DNA of 64,000 bases from Mycetohabitans endofungorum (GTDB lineage: Bacteria; Pseudomonadota; Gammaproteobacteria; Burkholderiales; Burkholderiaceae). Shown here piece by piece: positions 53,500 to 63,261 of the stretch (its first letter is position 1; the number at the start of each line of letters is the position of its first letter). The notes under the pieces are model-generated. The model was given only the letters and a program-made list of their open reading frames with translations. It had not been told where the DNA came from and searched no databases. The stretch spans positions 62,001 to 126,000 of the forward strand of contig NZ_CP132744.1 of assembly GCF_037477895.1 (NCBI RefSeq). The letters are read 5' to 3'. Made by a program: the position numbers and the translations under genes.

Positions 53500-54375
53500 A
53501 TGTTTTCAAGCGAAGACAAGATTTCAGAAGAGTCGCTGGCGATTGCCATGCGAATTCATGATTTACTGAACCGCCATGGTGTTGGCAAACGCCAACATGC
53601 GGCGGAGGTACAGCGCATCCTTGGGCTAAGTTATTCGCAGGCTCACCGGAAGATGAAGGGCGCCAATCCATGGACCATTGCGCAGGTCAAGGCTGTGGCG
53701 CAAGCGTATGGTGAATCTGCGGCGATGCTGCTCGATGGGCTGGACTCAGGCGAGCCGGTTGGGGCGCTGGCCGCGAAGATGCAAGAAGCGGTGTTTTATG
53801 TGGGAGATGCTGAGTATCGTTGCCTAGCCGATATTGGAGAGAGGGCGCATGACGTATCGGGGCTGGAGTTCGTTGCGCTAAGGGAGGGCAGTCGCTGGAA
53901 GGTGTATCCGGTAGAGTCGGCACCGGGTGGCGACTATTTCGTGGTGGAGCAGATTCTGATTCGCCCTCGTGACGCGCCTGAGTCGAGCCCGGTCATTGCG
54001 ATAGTGGACGACGATCCGCTATTGACCGCAGAGATGTGCTCGTATTTCCATTCGCATGGCTATATTGCCCGGCCGTACAATACGGAGGCCACGTTCCGCG
54101 CGGCGCTTGGGGAGAATGTGTTCGACGGGTTCATCGTTGACTGGCTACTGGAGACGGGCACGGCCGAAGCGATTATCCAGTCGATCCGTCAGTCGCGTCA
54201 CGGCGACGCACCCATTTTGCTGCTCACGGGCAAGCTGGTGACAGGCGAGGCGAACGAGGATGAGGTGGCGCGGGTCATTCAGCAATACGATGTGAAACCC
54301 TTTGAAAAGCCGGCGCGATTGAATTGGGTAGCCGTGGAACTGGCGCGTCGGCTCAAGGTGGGGGGCCATCCATAA
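53500..54375 (+). CDS. BetR-domain regulator with C-terminal receiver domain
   Basis: 291 residues. The BetR HTH region (residues about 10-75) includes LGLSYSQAHRKMKGANPW. A linker of about 90 residues follows, then a CheY-like receiver: IAIVDDDPLLTAEM (acidic pair), GFIVDWLLETG (phospho-Asp), ILLLTGKLV and VKPFEKP. BetR proteins are known from Burkholderia and Ralstonia. Having the receiver at the C-terminus after the HTH is the reverse of the usual order. It is 98% identical in the first 294 bases to the gene at the left window edge, in inverted orientation. No adjacent histidine kinase. Confidence 0.88.
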   Translation: MFSSEDKISEESLAIAMRIHDLLNRHGVGKRQHAAEVQRILGLSYSQAHRKMKGANPWTIAQVKAVAQAYGESAAMLLDGLDSGEPVGALAAKMQEAVFYVGDAEYRCLADIGERAHDVSGLEFVALREGSRWKVYPVESAPGGDYFVVEQILIRPRDAPESSPVIAIVDDDPLLTAEMCSYFHSHGYIARPYNTEATFRAALGENVFDGFIVDWLLETGTAEAIIQSIRQSRHGDAPILLLTGKLVTGEANEDEVARVIQQYDVKPFEKPARLNWVAVELARRLKVGGHP

Positions 54376-54414
54376 CAAACGAGCCGCTGCGCAACAAACA
54401 GTGCCGGGGGAAAA

Positions 54415-54441
54415 CCGCTTGCCGTGCAACACGGCAAGCGG
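54415..54441. repeat. Perfect 12-bp-stem hairpin after the BetR/receiver gene
   Basis: CCGCTTGCCGTG (54415-54426), loop CAA, CACGGCAAGCGG (54430-54441), 39 bases past the stop. No T-run follows. It probably protects the 3' end of the regulator mRNA or is a rho-aided stop. Confidence 0.7.
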
Positions 54442-54492
54442 CAGCGACGCCGCACGGAAATGGCGCGGCGATGAATTCGACCCGCACCTGGG

Positions 54493-54560
54493 GCACGGTT
54501 CCATTCATGCACTGATCGGACCCAACGGCACCGGCAAGACCACTTGTTTCAACGCTAACC
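54493..54560 (+). pseudogene. Walker-A fragment of a LivG-type ABC ATPase
   Basis: GSIHALIGPNGTGKTTCFNANP is the P-loop region of branched-chain amino-acid ATPase LivG. It is about 1.5 kb before the remaining piece of LivG at 55850-56239, which lacks a P-loop. The fragment is thus either translocated within the decayed operon or from a second transporter. Confidence 0.65.
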
Positions 54561-54845
54561 CAATTTCGCTGGAAAGGGTGCATGGGAGCTTGCCTGTGCA
54601 CGCCGCCCATCGCGGGCGACAGAGGACACAGAGGACGCCTGCGTGGCTGTATCGTGCGTTGCGACTGCAACAGCGGTGTGGCGTATCACGGCGATGCAAT
54701 GGGGGCACCTATTTCGAGCGTCATGCACCACTAGGGTAAATGCTAGTTGTTACTGGGGAAGTGATTGTTTAATCTTCAAACCGTTCGACGCACCGCATTG
54801 CAGGTGGAGAACGAGGAGACAAGTGGCGTAAAGCGCCCGAAAACG

Positions 54846-54884
54846 AAAGCGCTGTTGGATAAGTGTCCAACAGCGCTTTTTATT
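54846..54884 (+). terminator. Strong intrinsic terminator
   Basis: AAAGCGCTGTTGGA (54846-54859), loop TAAGTG, TCCAACAGCGCTTT (54866-54879) followed by TTATTT. The stem is perfect over 14 bp. The transcription unit it served is not recognisable; the preceding 280 bases hold only the LivG fragment. Confidence 0.85.
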
Positions 54885-55439
54885 TACACCGTCTATTAAT
54901 ATTTATTAGACAATTGCGCGGTCGCCGATTGTATGTCAGCCACGATTCAAGAGGCCGTGTCACGCGGTGTGACTGTTGCGTGTGCCGGGCGCGGTCACCA
55001 TCATGATGACTGTTACGATCGTGCCCGGACTGCGCCTACCCTGCGCCGGCGGCCGCACCTGTCGTCACGATCGCGCTTGCCGCAGCCGCGTTGCACTGCC
55101 GCACTCGCTATGCAAAATTACATAACCGGCCGGTTGGGTATAGCGAGCCTGACGTGGACCAACTCGATTGTCTGATGCGCGGCAGCGGCGTGCGGGCGAA
55201 GTTGGTGTACGTCCGATCACTGTGCACGATGCGGTATTAGCGCAACGGGCGTATGGAGAATCGCGAAATGGAGGAAAGCGTGAGATCTGTTCGACTTAAA
55301 GGCGTGCACCGATTCGCCGTCTTTTCTGCGTCGTCGACGGACGATGCAATGTATGCGCAACATGCCCATTCGCCTGCTGAGTGTCGGGGAAACGACGCGC
55401 GGTTTTTCCGAAATAATATTAATAATTTAAATAAATAGT
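54885..55439. other. Non-coding spacer of decayed liv region
   Basis: I see no gene and no repeat. Short frames (for example 54933-55175) show no recognisable similarity. Part of 55380-55440 is AT-rich. Confidence 0.5.
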
Positions 55440-56239
55440 CAATCAACGGCATACGGGCGCGCATACGGAGCCGCGACTTTGCCGCTATAGGCCTATGCGA
55501 CTGCGTTCCTGGCCATCCGCTATGGGATCTCGCCATGGATCGGCTTGGTGGCGGCGTCGCCATCACGGCGCTGGCCGCGCTGGCGATCGGCGCCCTCATG
55601 ATGCGGCTGTCCGGGCACTTCCTGCCGCTGAGTACGATTGCTTGGGGCCTTTCGCTGTTCTGCCTGCTCGGCAATATGGAATTGCTGGTCAAGTACGACG
55701 GGATCAACGGTATCCCGGCGCTCGAGTTGTTCGGTTGGATACTGGATAGTGGCCGCAGCATCTACTACCTGATTTGGCGACCATCTGCATGGAACGACCG
55801 GCGTATGGCGCAGTATCACGAAAATTGAAACGCGCGGACGAGATGCGCTTGCGGGGTGAAGCGGCGATGCATATCAAGCGCGTGGGGCTGAAGAAGCAGA
55901 TGTATGACGAAGCTGGCAGCCTCGCCCTGGCCAAAAACGGATTTTGAAAATTGCCGGCGCGTTGTGCTACAACCTAATGCGGCTGCTGGACGAGCCGGCA
56001 GCCGGGCTTGCAATATCAGAAAAAAACAGTAGTTTGCCGAGTTATTGCGTCGCCTCAAGACTGAAGACGTGAGCGTGTTACTGGTCGAGCACGGCATGGA
56101 TTGCGTGATGAACTTGACCGACCATTGGGTCATCATGGAATTCGGGACGAAGATCGCAGTGGGATTGCCCAGCGAAGTGCAAGCGGACCCCGTAGTGCTC
56201 GAAGCGTATTTGGGGATAGAGTCCGAAGGCCACCGGTAA
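55440..56239 (+). pseudogene. Decayed livM-livG (branched-chain amino-acid ABC transporter)
   Basis: LivM permease residues are read in two frames: TAFLAIRYGISPWIGLVAA, then AITALAALAIGALMMRLSGHF and GNMELLVKYDGINGIPALELFGW ending IYYLIW. It jumps directly to LivG from MRLRGEAAMHIKRVGLKKQ, then through stops to VSVLLVEHGMDCVMNLTDHW and VLEAYLG. The LivM C-terminus and the LivG P-loop are deleted at the join. Burkholderia often has LivM and LivG fused, which this order suggests. Confidence 0.85.
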
Positions 56240-56988
56240 CAATCCGGATAAAACCATCCTCGACGTGTCGCATTTGACGTGCACTATGCAAGATCGACGC
56301 GCTGCGCGATACGCACATCAAGGTGGGCGCGGGGCAGAACGTTACGGTCATCGGGCGGATGGCGCGGGCAAGTCCACGTTGCTAACGCTATCATGGGATC
56401 GTTGCCAAAAACGGGCCACGCTCAGGGCTTGATCCGCTATCTGGGCGAAGACGTCAACGGCATCGAGGTGGAGCGCCGCGTCGCGCGTAGCACGTGTTTG
56501 GTGCTGGAAAAGCGCGAGTTGTTTGTGTTGATGACGGACGAGGGTAACCTGTTGCTTGTGCCTATCGACGCAAGCGTGCCGGAGACGCCACTACCTGGAT
56601 CAGACCGAGCCGGTTTTCAGCTTGTTCTTCCGGCTCAAGGAGCGGCGCAAGCAAGCCGCGGGCACGCTGTCCGGCGGGGGAGCGACAAATGTTGGCAGTG
56701 AGCCCGCGCGTTGATGGGCAAGCCCGATCTGTTGATGCTCGACGAGCCTAGCCTAGGATTGGCGCCGCTGATCACGAAGGAGTCTTGCATATCATCGCGA
56801 ACCTGCGCAGGACCGGCGTGGCGACGTTGTTGATTGAGCAGAACGTGCACGCCGCGTTGCAGACGCCCGACTACGACTACATGACAGAGACTGGCGACTT
56901 GGTGTGGGAAGGCCCTGCGGTATCGCGTGCGTTGAATCCACGCATGATTGCGACCTACTTGGACTCTGCCAAGGAGACCGCAGCGTAG
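56240..56988 (+). pseudogene. Decayed livF ATPase gene
   Basis: LivF fragments appear in several frames: GAGKSTLL (Walker A) near 56370, IRYLGEDVNGIEVERRVARS near 56435, YLDQTEPVFSLFFRLKERRKQ near 56600, the ABC signature GTLSGGERQMLAV broken by an extra G in a run near 56678, [13 protein letters not shown] near 56740 and [20 protein letters not shown] near 56810. Several single-base indels show the gene is dead. The decay seems recent, since residues are still well conserved. Confidence 0.88.
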
Positions 56989-57174
56989 CGTTTCTTCGCG
57001 ACCGGCTTCGCGGCTAGGGCCGGTGCGGCGGGGACGCAGAGAAGGGGATACGGGCTAACAAGGTCGCCGGAGTCGTCCGGTGGCTTTGTCGTTTTCGGCG
57101 CAAACCCTTGGGGCGCAATGCTGTGGGCATCCAGTCAGCGCCGCTTCGCCCAGGGTGAGGCGATAATTCATAGT

Positions 57175-57190
57175 TGTTTCACGTGAAACA
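57175..57190. promoter_or_regulatory. parS site
   Basis: TGTTTCACGTGAAACA, a perfect 16-bp palindrome equal to the ParB-binding consensus. It lies 121 bases upstream of mnmG. Confidence 0.95.
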
Positions 57191-57225
57191 CGACGCTTTT
57201 TTCACGCATAGGTCGTGCGGGTTAA

Positions 57226-57253
57226 TTCACTAGCGTGGCTGAGCCGCTATAAT
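57226..57253 (+). promoter_or_regulatory. Candidate mnmG promoter
   Basis: TTCACT (57226-57231), 16-base spacer, TATAAT (57248-57253, perfect). About 60 bases before the mnmG ATG; it would start the mnmG-rsmG-parA-parB unit. Confidence 0.65.
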
Positions 57254-57311
57254 TCGCTGATTCCCTTATCTCTTTGCAGGGGCGCGCACGGTTGTTCGGC
57301 GCGTCATCATC

Positions 57312-59321
57312 ATGCTTTACCCCACCGAATTTGATGTCATTGTGGTTGGCGGCGGACATGCCGGCACCGAAGCCGCGCTTGCTTCCGCCCGGATGGGCGC
57401 GAAGACGTTGCTGCTGACCCATAACATCGAGACGCTTGGCCAGATGAGTTGCAATCCCTCGATTGGGGGCATTGGGAAAGGACATCTGGTTAAGGAGGTC
57501 GATGCTTTAGGTGGAGCAATGGCGGCTGCCACCGATGAAGCCGGAATCCAATTCCGTATTCTCAATTCGTCCAAAGGCCCCGCCGTTCGAGCGACTCGCG
57601 CACAAGCCGACCGTATCTTGTACAAGGCGGCGATTCGACGCCGTTTGGAAAATCAACCGAACCTGTGGTTGTTCCAGCAATCCGTCGACGACTTGATTAT
57701 AGAAGGCGACTGTGTAGCAGGCGCTGTCACGCAGGTCGGCATTCGCTTCCGTTCTCGTGCGGTTGTCTTGACTGCGGGCACCTTTCTGGACGGTAAAATC
57801 CATGTCGGCCTGAACAACTATACGGGCGGTCGCGCCGGCGATCCGGCCGCGGTGTCGCTGTCAGCGCGCCTGAAGGAACTGAAGCTACCACAGGGACGAT
57901 TGAAGACCGGCACACCGCCCCGGATCGATGGCCGATCCATCGATTTCTCGAAGCTGGAAGAGCAGCCGGGTGATTTGGATCCAATCCCGGTATTCTCGTT
58001 TCTAGGTCGCGTCGATCAGCACCCGCGGCAAGTGCCGTGCTGGGTGACGCATACGAACGCGCGGACGCACGAGATCATCCGTAATGGTCTGGATCGCTCA
58101 CCGATGTACGCTGGCGTGATCGAAGGTGTAGGCCCCCGCTATTGCCCCTCGATCGAGGACAAAATTCATCGATTTGCCACCAAGGACTCCCATCAAATTT
58201 TTTTGGAGCCGGAAGGGCTGACGACGAACGAGTTCTATCCGAATGGTGTCTCGACCAGCTTGCCGTTCGACGTGCAACTGGACCTGATTCGTTCGATGAA
58301 AGGTCTCGAGCACGCTCATATCCTGCGACCGGGCTATGCAATCGAATATGATTATTTCGATCCGCGGGCACTGAAGGCATCGCTGGAGACGAAGGCGATC
58401 ACAGGATTGTTTTTTGCCGGACAAATTAACGGAACGACCGGGTATGAAGAAGCCGCCGCTCAGGGGCTACTGGCGGGCATCAATGCAGGGCGCTTTGTGC
58501 AACAGCGCGATGCATGGGTGCCCCGTCGCGACCAGGCGTACTTGGGTGTGCTCGTCGACGATCTTGTGACGCGGGGCGTCTCCGAGCCTTACCGCATGTT
58601 CACCAGCCGGGCTGAATACCGGTTGAGCCTGCGCGAAGACAACGCCGATATGCGGCTGACGGAAATCGGCCGGGAATTGGGTGTCGTCGACGACACGCGG
58701 TGGGAGGCATTCTCGCGTAAACGCGATGCTGTTTCACGTGAAACAGCCCGTTTGAAGTCGATATGGGTCAATCCTAAGACGTTGCCACAGGAGGACGCGA
58801 TTGCGTTGCTGGGCAAGCCGATCGACCATGAATACAGCCTGGCGGATTTGTTGCGTCGTCCTGGAGTAGGCTACGACGGCTTGATGGCACTGCAAGCCAG
58901 CCGCTATACGCCACCCGACGTATTGGTCGACGATCCGGGGCTACTCGAGCAGGTCAAGTACCAGATCGAAATCGGGATCAAGTATCAAGGCTATATCGAG
59001 CGACAAGCAGGCGAAATCGAGCGAAACGAAGCGCATGAGAACACCCGGCTGCCGGCGAACTTGGATTACGCGCAGGTCCGCGGGTTGTCGTTCGAGGTCC
59101 GCCAGAAGCTGAATCATCATCGTCCTGAAACTATCGGCCAAGCCTCACGGATTTCCGGCGTGACACCCGCGGCCATTTCGCTGTTGATGGTTCATCTGAA
59201 GAAAGGTCTGGGTCGCTCGACACCGAAAAAAAGCGCGGTGGCGGCGAATACCCCTCTCACTGAATCGGAAGCCGTCGATGCCACAACGGGCGCTTCCTCC
59301 ACTCGGTCTACCGCGCAATGA
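57312..59321 (+). CDS. mnmG: tRNA uridine 5-carboxymethylaminomethyl modification enzyme MnmG
   Basis: 669 residues (family about 630); extra residues are at the C-terminus, Ala/Thr/Ser-rich. FAD motif [22 protein letters not shown] at the N-terminus, [22 protein letters not shown] and the catalytic Cys region follow. With MnmE it installs cmnm5 on wobble uridine using FAD and folate. Also called gidA. A second parS lies inside the gene. Its stop overlaps the rsmG start by four bases. Confidence 0.97.
   Translation: MLYPTEFDVIVVGGGHAGTEAALASARMGAKTLLLTHNIETLGQMSCNPSIGGIGKGHLVKEVDALGGAMAAATDEAGIQFRILNSSKGPAVRATRAQADRILYKAAIRRRLENQPNLWLFQQSVDDLIIEGDCVAGAVTQVGIRFRSRAVVLTAGTFLDGKIHVGLNNYTGGRAGDPAAVSLSARLKELKLPQGRLKTGTPPRIDGRSIDFSKLEEQPGDLDPIPVFSFLGRVDQHPRQVPCWVTHTNARTHEIIRNGLDRSPMYAGVIEGVGPRYCPSIEDKIHRFATKDSHQIFLEPEGLTTNEFYPNGVSTSLPFDVQLDLIRSMKGLEHAHILRPGYAIEYDYFDPRALKASLETKAITGLFFAGQINGTTGYEEAAAQGLLAGINAGRFVQQRDAWVPRRDQAYLGVLVDDLVTRGVSEPYRMFTSRAEYRLSLREDNADMRLTEIGRELGVVDDTRWEAFSRKRDAVSRETARLKSIWVNPKTLPQEDAIALLGKPIDHEYSLADLLRRPGVGYDGLMALQASRYTPPDVLVDDPGLLEQVKYQIEIGIKYQGYIERQAGEIERNEAHENTRLPANLDYAQVRGLSFEVRQKLNHHRPETIGQASRISGVTPAAISLLMVHLKKGLGRSTPKKSAVAANTPLTESEAVDATTGASSTRSTAQ
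58730..58745. promoter_or_regulatory. parS site inside mnmG
   Basis: TGTTTCACGTGAAACA, identical to the site at 57175; the palindrome extends to 20 bp, GCTGTTTCACGTGAAACAGC (58728-58747), without disturbing the reading frame (AVSRETAR). Confidence 0.95.
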
Positions 59322-60028
59322 TCCGTACCGGGAATGGAGCAGTTCGCAACACGCCCGAAGACTTCGCGGCGCAACGGCCCGAGCTTGAGCGATTGTTGCG
59401 TAGTGGTGCCACTGAGCTGGGCGTTCCGCTGTCGGAAGGGCAGATCGGCGGATTGTTGGACTATGTCGGCTTGTTGGCGAAATGGAATGCGGTCTACAAC
59501 CTGACGGCGATCCGCGAGCCGCGCCAAATGGTGATCCAGCACCTGCTCGATTCGCTGGCGATCGTGCCGCATATCGCGTCCCGTTCGCCAGCGTCGTTGC
59601 TTGATGTCGGTTCGGGCGGTGGTCTGCCTGGGATCGTGATCGCGCTCGCTATGCCGTTCTGCGACGTAGTGACCAACGATATCGTGCACAAGAAAACCGC
59701 ATTTCAGCAGCAAGCCAAGGGATGCTTGCGCTTGCCGAACCTGTCTATCGTGACCGGCCGCGTGCAGACGTTGCGTGCTGAGACTGACGTACCGGGTCGA
59801 TTCAATGCGATCGTATCGCGCGCGTTCGCGGAGCTGGCCGATTTTGTTACGCTCGCTCGGCATTTGGTCACGCCAGGCGGCGCGTTGTGGGCCATGAAGG
59901 GCGTTCGTCCGGATGAGGAGATCGCTCGGTTGCCGGCCGGCGCGACAGTGCGCCAGGTCATTCGTTTGACTGTTCCGTCGCTCGATGCCGAGCGTCATCT
60001 TGTTGAAATAGCCGTGGAGCCTGAATGA
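59318..60028 (+). CDS. rsmG: 16S rRNA (guanine-527-N7) methyltransferase RsmG
   Basis: 236 residues. SAM-binding motif [20 protein letters not shown], then [20 protein letters not shown] and [13 protein letters not shown]. It methylates G527 of 16S rRNA; loss gives low-level streptomycin resistance. Also gidB. ATGA overlap with mnmG upstream and parA downstream indicates one operon. Confidence 0.95.
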   Translation: MIRTGNGAVRNTPEDFAAQRPELERLLRSGATELGVPLSEGQIGGLLDYVGLLAKWNAVYNLTAIREPRQMVIQHLLDSLAIVPHIASRSPASLLDVGSGGGLPGIVIALAMPFCDVVTNDIVHKKTAFQQQAKGCLRLPNLSIVTGRVQTLRAETDVPGRFNAIVSRAFAELADFVTLARHLVTPGGALWAMKGVRPDEEIARLPAGATVRQVIRLTVPSLDAERHLVEIAVEPE

Positions 60029-60867
60029 GCGATGCTGACAACACCCTGGCCGAGTCGCGCGTGGTGAACGCGACCAGTCCCGCAGGCCAGCAAGCCGTGG
60101 CCAAAATCTTTTGTATCGCGAACCAGAAGGGCGGAGTTGGCAAGACTACGACGTCGGTTAACCTCGCCGCGAGCCTGGTGATGCAGGGACAGCGCGTGTT
60201 GCTGATCGATCTCGATCCACAAGGCAACGCGACGATGGGCAGTGGCGTGGACAAGGCCAATTGCGATAACACTGTCTATGAGGTATTGGTCGACGGCGTG
60301 GCGATCGCCGATGCCTGCACCCGCGCGCCGACGTCGGGATACGACGTGTTACCGGCAAATCGTGAGCTTGCGGGCGCCGAAGTCGAACTCGTGAGCGCGC
60401 CGCAACGCGAGCGACGACTCAAAGACGCGCTAGCTAAGGTCGCCGATGCTTACGACTTCGTGCTGATCGACTGCCCGCCGGCATTATCGTTGCTGACTCT
60501 GAATGGTTTGTGCGCAGCACATGGTGTAATCATCCCGATGCAGTGCGAGTACTTCGCGCTCGAGGGATTGTCCGACCTGGTCAATACCATCAAGCAGATT
60601 CACGCGAACCTGAATCGCGAGTTGACCGTGATTGGCCTGCTGCGGGTCATGTTCGATCCACGAATCACGCTGCAACAGCAGGTATCAGACCAATTGAAGC
60701 AGCATTTTGGCGACAAGGTATTCAATGCGGTGATTCCGCGCAATGTCCGGTTGGCCGAGGCGCCTAGCTATGGGATGCCGGGCATCGTATTCGATGGTGC
60801 CTCACGGGGCGCCCAGGCATACCTGCAATTCGGTGCAGAAATGATTGAGCGCGTGCGTGCGCTATAG
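60025..60867 (+). CDS. parA: Chromosome partitioning ATPase ParA
   Basis: 280 residues. Deviant Walker [16 protein letters not shown], Walker A' [13 protein letters not shown] and [18 protein letters not shown] short N-terminal extension of about 25 residues precedes the fold (family about 260). It forms a gradient on the nucleoid that moves ParB-parS complexes. Start overlaps rsmG by four bases; parB follows after 66 bases. Confidence 0.95.
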   Translation: MSDADNTLAESRVVNATSPAGQQAVAKIFCIANQKGGVGKTTTSVNLAASLVMQGQRVLLIDLDPQGNATMGSGVDKANCDNTVYEVLVDGVAIADACTRAPTSGYDVLPANRELAGAEVELVSAPQRERRLKDALAKVADAYDFVLIDCPPALSLLTLNGLCAAHGVIIPMQCEYFALEGLSDLVNTIKQIHANLNRELTVIGLLRVMFDPRITLQQQVSDQLKQHFGDKVFNAVIPRNVRLAEAPSYGMPGIVFDGASRGAQAYLQFGAEMIERVRAL

Positions 60868-60933
60868 GGCCTGTTTGCGCATGGACAGGTCGGGTGAAAC
60901 AGGCGTCGCGGCGAAGCCGTGTCGTGAGGGACG

Positions 60934-61827
60934 ATGATGAACGCAGCAGCAGTCAAGAAGAAGGGATTGGGCCGGGGCCTCGATGCACTGCTTGGGGGCA
61001 GTGCCGACATTACCGAGGCCGTCAAGCAGCAGGGCTTGCCGAGCGTGCTGCCGCTGGACCGGCTGCAACCCGGCAAATACCAGCCGCGCACGCAGATGGA
61101 CGAAGGTGCATTACAGGAGCTTGCTGCGAGCATCCGCGCGCAGGGGTTGATGCAGCCAATTCTGGTGCGACCGGTGGCGGCGCAGCGCTACGAGATCATT
61201 GCCGGGGAGCGGCGCTTTCGCGCGGCACGGCTCGCTGGCCTCGACGAGGTGCCGGTGCTGGTCAAGCAGGTCGCGGACGAAGCGGCGGCCGCGATGGCGC
61301 TGATCGAGAATATTCAGCGCGAGGATCTTAATCCGCTCGAGGAGGCGCAGGGCATCCAGCGACTGCTCGACGAATTCAAGTTCACGCACGAGCAAGCAGC
61401 CGAGTCGCTCGGACGTTCGCGTAGCGCGGTGTCGAACCTGCTGCGGCTGCTCAATCTGGCACAGCCGGTTCAGACCATGCTGCTGGCGGGCGATCTCGAC
61501 ATGGGACATGCCCGGGCACTGTTGGCAGTGGATGGTGCGACTCAGATTACGTTGGCGAACCAGGTGGTCAACCACCGATTGTCGGTCCGTGAAACGGAGA
61601 AGCTGGTTGCGGCCACCGCCAAGGAGACACCGCCATCGGCCAAGCGGGCGAGCCAGGAGCGCAGCCGTGACATCATGCGGCTCGAAGAGGAGGTGTCTGA
61701 CCTGGTCGCGGCCACGGTCAGGATTAAGATGGGCCGACGTGGCCGTGGGCAGCTGACAATCGACTTTGGCAGCCTCGATGCATTGGATGGCATCCTGGCA
61801 CGCCTGCGTCGCGACGCGACTGCGTGA
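60934..61827 (+). CDS. parB: Chromosome partitioning protein ParB
   Basis: 297 residues. KKKGLGRGLDALLGG opening, LDRLQPGKYQPRTQMDEGALQELAASI, the CTPase motif GERRFRAARLAGL (GxxRxxA), ALIENIQREDLNPLEEAQG, the HTH (QAAESLGRSRSAVSNLLRLL) and a C-terminal dimer domain. It spreads from the two parS sites in this window. ATG 60934 and ATG 60937 are adjacent; GAGGG at 60926-60930 favours the second. Confidence 0.96.
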   Translation: MMNAAAVKKKGLGRGLDALLGGSADITEAVKQQGLPSVLPLDRLQPGKYQPRTQMDEGALQELAASIRAQGLMQPILVRPVAAQRYEIIAGERRFRAARLAGLDEVPVLVKQVADEAAAAMALIENIQREDLNPLEEAQGIQRLLDEFKFTHEQAAESLGRSRSAVSNLLRLLNLAQPVQTMLLAGDLDMGHARALLAVDGATQITLANQVVNHRLSVRETEKLVAATAKETPPSAKRASQERSRDIMRLEEEVSDLVAATVRIKMGRRGRGQLTIDFGSLDALDGILARLRRDATA

Positions 61828-63041
61828 AGCTGCCTCACCAGGAGTCGTCGCGCCTCGTGCAACGCGAGCAGGGCGCTGGTTCCGCGCAGCCCGACGCTGT
61901 GCTACGCAGCACGGGCGCCGCCTATCGCCGGATCCGTCGCGTCATCGTGGCAGTGCGTCGCGGGTTTGCTAAGGAGCCCATACTGACGACGCTGGTCGCT
62001 GCGTTCGTACTATTGCAGTGCGTTCACCCGCAGCCCTGGCGCACCATGCCGGCCCAAGTCGACTGGCAAACCGTGATGACGCTGGCCGGTCTGCTGATGC
62101 TGGCCAAAGCGGTCGAATATTCAGGATTTCTGACATGGGCGTCGCATCGCCTGGTGCGTCGTATCCATAGTGAACGTGGCCTCGCGTTGTGGCTCGTGCT
62201 GCTCGCCGCCGGCTTGTCAACGCTGCTCACCAATGACGTTGCGTTATTTGTGGTTGTTCCTTTGATGCTGTCGCTGCATGCGCTCGTGCCGCTGCCCGTC
62301 GGCCGCCTGGTGGTCCTCGTGGCTTTGGCGGTCAATGCCGGCTCCATCCTGACGCCGTTCGGCAATCCGCAGAACCTGTTCCTGTGGCAGCGCAGCGGCG
62401 AGTCGTTCCTCGCGTTCATCGTCGCGCTTGCGCCGCTGTGCGCCGCGCTGATGGCCGTGCTGGTGGCATTGACGCTGGTGACCTGCCGCTCGCGGCCATT
62501 GGTCCTGTCGCGTGATCCATTGCCGGGCATGCTTGATTGGCCGTTGTTCTGCGCCGCCGCGGTCTCGTTTGCCGGCTTCGTGGCGCTGGCCGACGCACAT
62601 CATGCCGGAATCGGTCTTGCGTTGGTGGCACTGGGCTTGGGGGCGTGGCGGCGCGACATCGTGATGCGCATCGACTGGCTGTTGCTACTGATCTTCGTGC
62701 TGATGTTCGTCGTGCTGCGCAGTGCCGCGTCGTTGCCGACCGTGCACCAGCTGCTAGCGGGCGCTGATCTCACGCGGCCGGGGCCAGCTTACCTTGCCGG
62801 CGCACTGGTGTCGCAGCTCGTTAGCAATGTGCCGGCTGCGATCATGCTCGCCGAGTTCTCGCAGAATTGGCGCGCGCTCGCATTCGGCGTCAGCGTTGGC
62901 GGCTTTGGCATCGCGATCGGTTCGCTGGCGAACCTCGTTGCGATGCGTTTGGTCGGTGCGCATGGCTGCTGGTGGCGCTTTCACGCGATTTCGCTGCCAT
63001 TTTACGTGCTTGCGTTGCTGTTGGGCGGAGTATTGTTATAG
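61824..63041 (+). CDS. ArsB/NhaD/citrate-type ion permease (IT superfamily)
   Basis: 405 residues from GTG 61824, overlapping the parB stop (GTGA). About 11 membrane segments after a basic N-terminus of about 45 residues. Typical duplicated motif: LSTLLTNDVALFVVVPLML and VSQLVSNVPAAIMLAEF, and VNAGSILTPFGNPQNLFLW, as in anion permeases of the ArsB/NhaD group. Substrate not known. Its coupling to parB is probably historical. Confidence 0.8.
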   Translation: MKLPHQESSRLVQREQGAGSAQPDAVLRSTGAAYRRIRRVIVAVRRGFAKEPILTTLVAAFVLLQCVHPQPWRTMPAQVDWQTVMTLAGLLMLAKAVEYSGFLTWASHRLVRRIHSERGLALWLVLLAAGLSTLLTNDVALFVVVPLMLSLHALVPLPVGRLVVLVALAVNAGSILTPFGNPQNLFLWQRSGESFLAFIVALAPLCAALMAVLVALTLVTCRSRPLVLSRDPLPGMLDWPLFCAAAVSFAGFVALADAHHAGIGLALVALGLGAWRRDIVMRIDWLLLLIFVLMFVVLRSAASLPTVHQLLAGADLTRPGPAYLAGALVSQLVSNVPAAIMLAEFSQNWRALAFGVSVGGFGIAIGSLANLVAMRLVGAHGCWWRFHAISLPFYVLALLLGGVLL

Positions 63042-63162
63042 CGCAGGCATGCCCCATGACGCCTGTCCGCGTTAGCGTGCAGTAAGGAAAAACCTGCGGC
63101 AAACGATGCAGTGCATCGCTGCACGCCAGGCCGGATGCGCGTGTGCCGGCGGCAATAAAGCC

Positions 63163-63191
63163 TTGAATACGCTGCAACAATCGCTTACAAT
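63163..63191 (+). promoter_or_regulatory. atp operon promoter
   Basis: TTGAAT (63163-63168), 17-base spacer, TACAAT (63186-63191). About 70 bases before the atpI start. Confidence 0.65.
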
Positions 63192-63261
63192 CGCCCGGAT
63201 TTATCAGCTTGCCTACCCTGAAAGGCGCGCGTAAGCGTGGTGGGGCTGCAGAGGATTTGTG

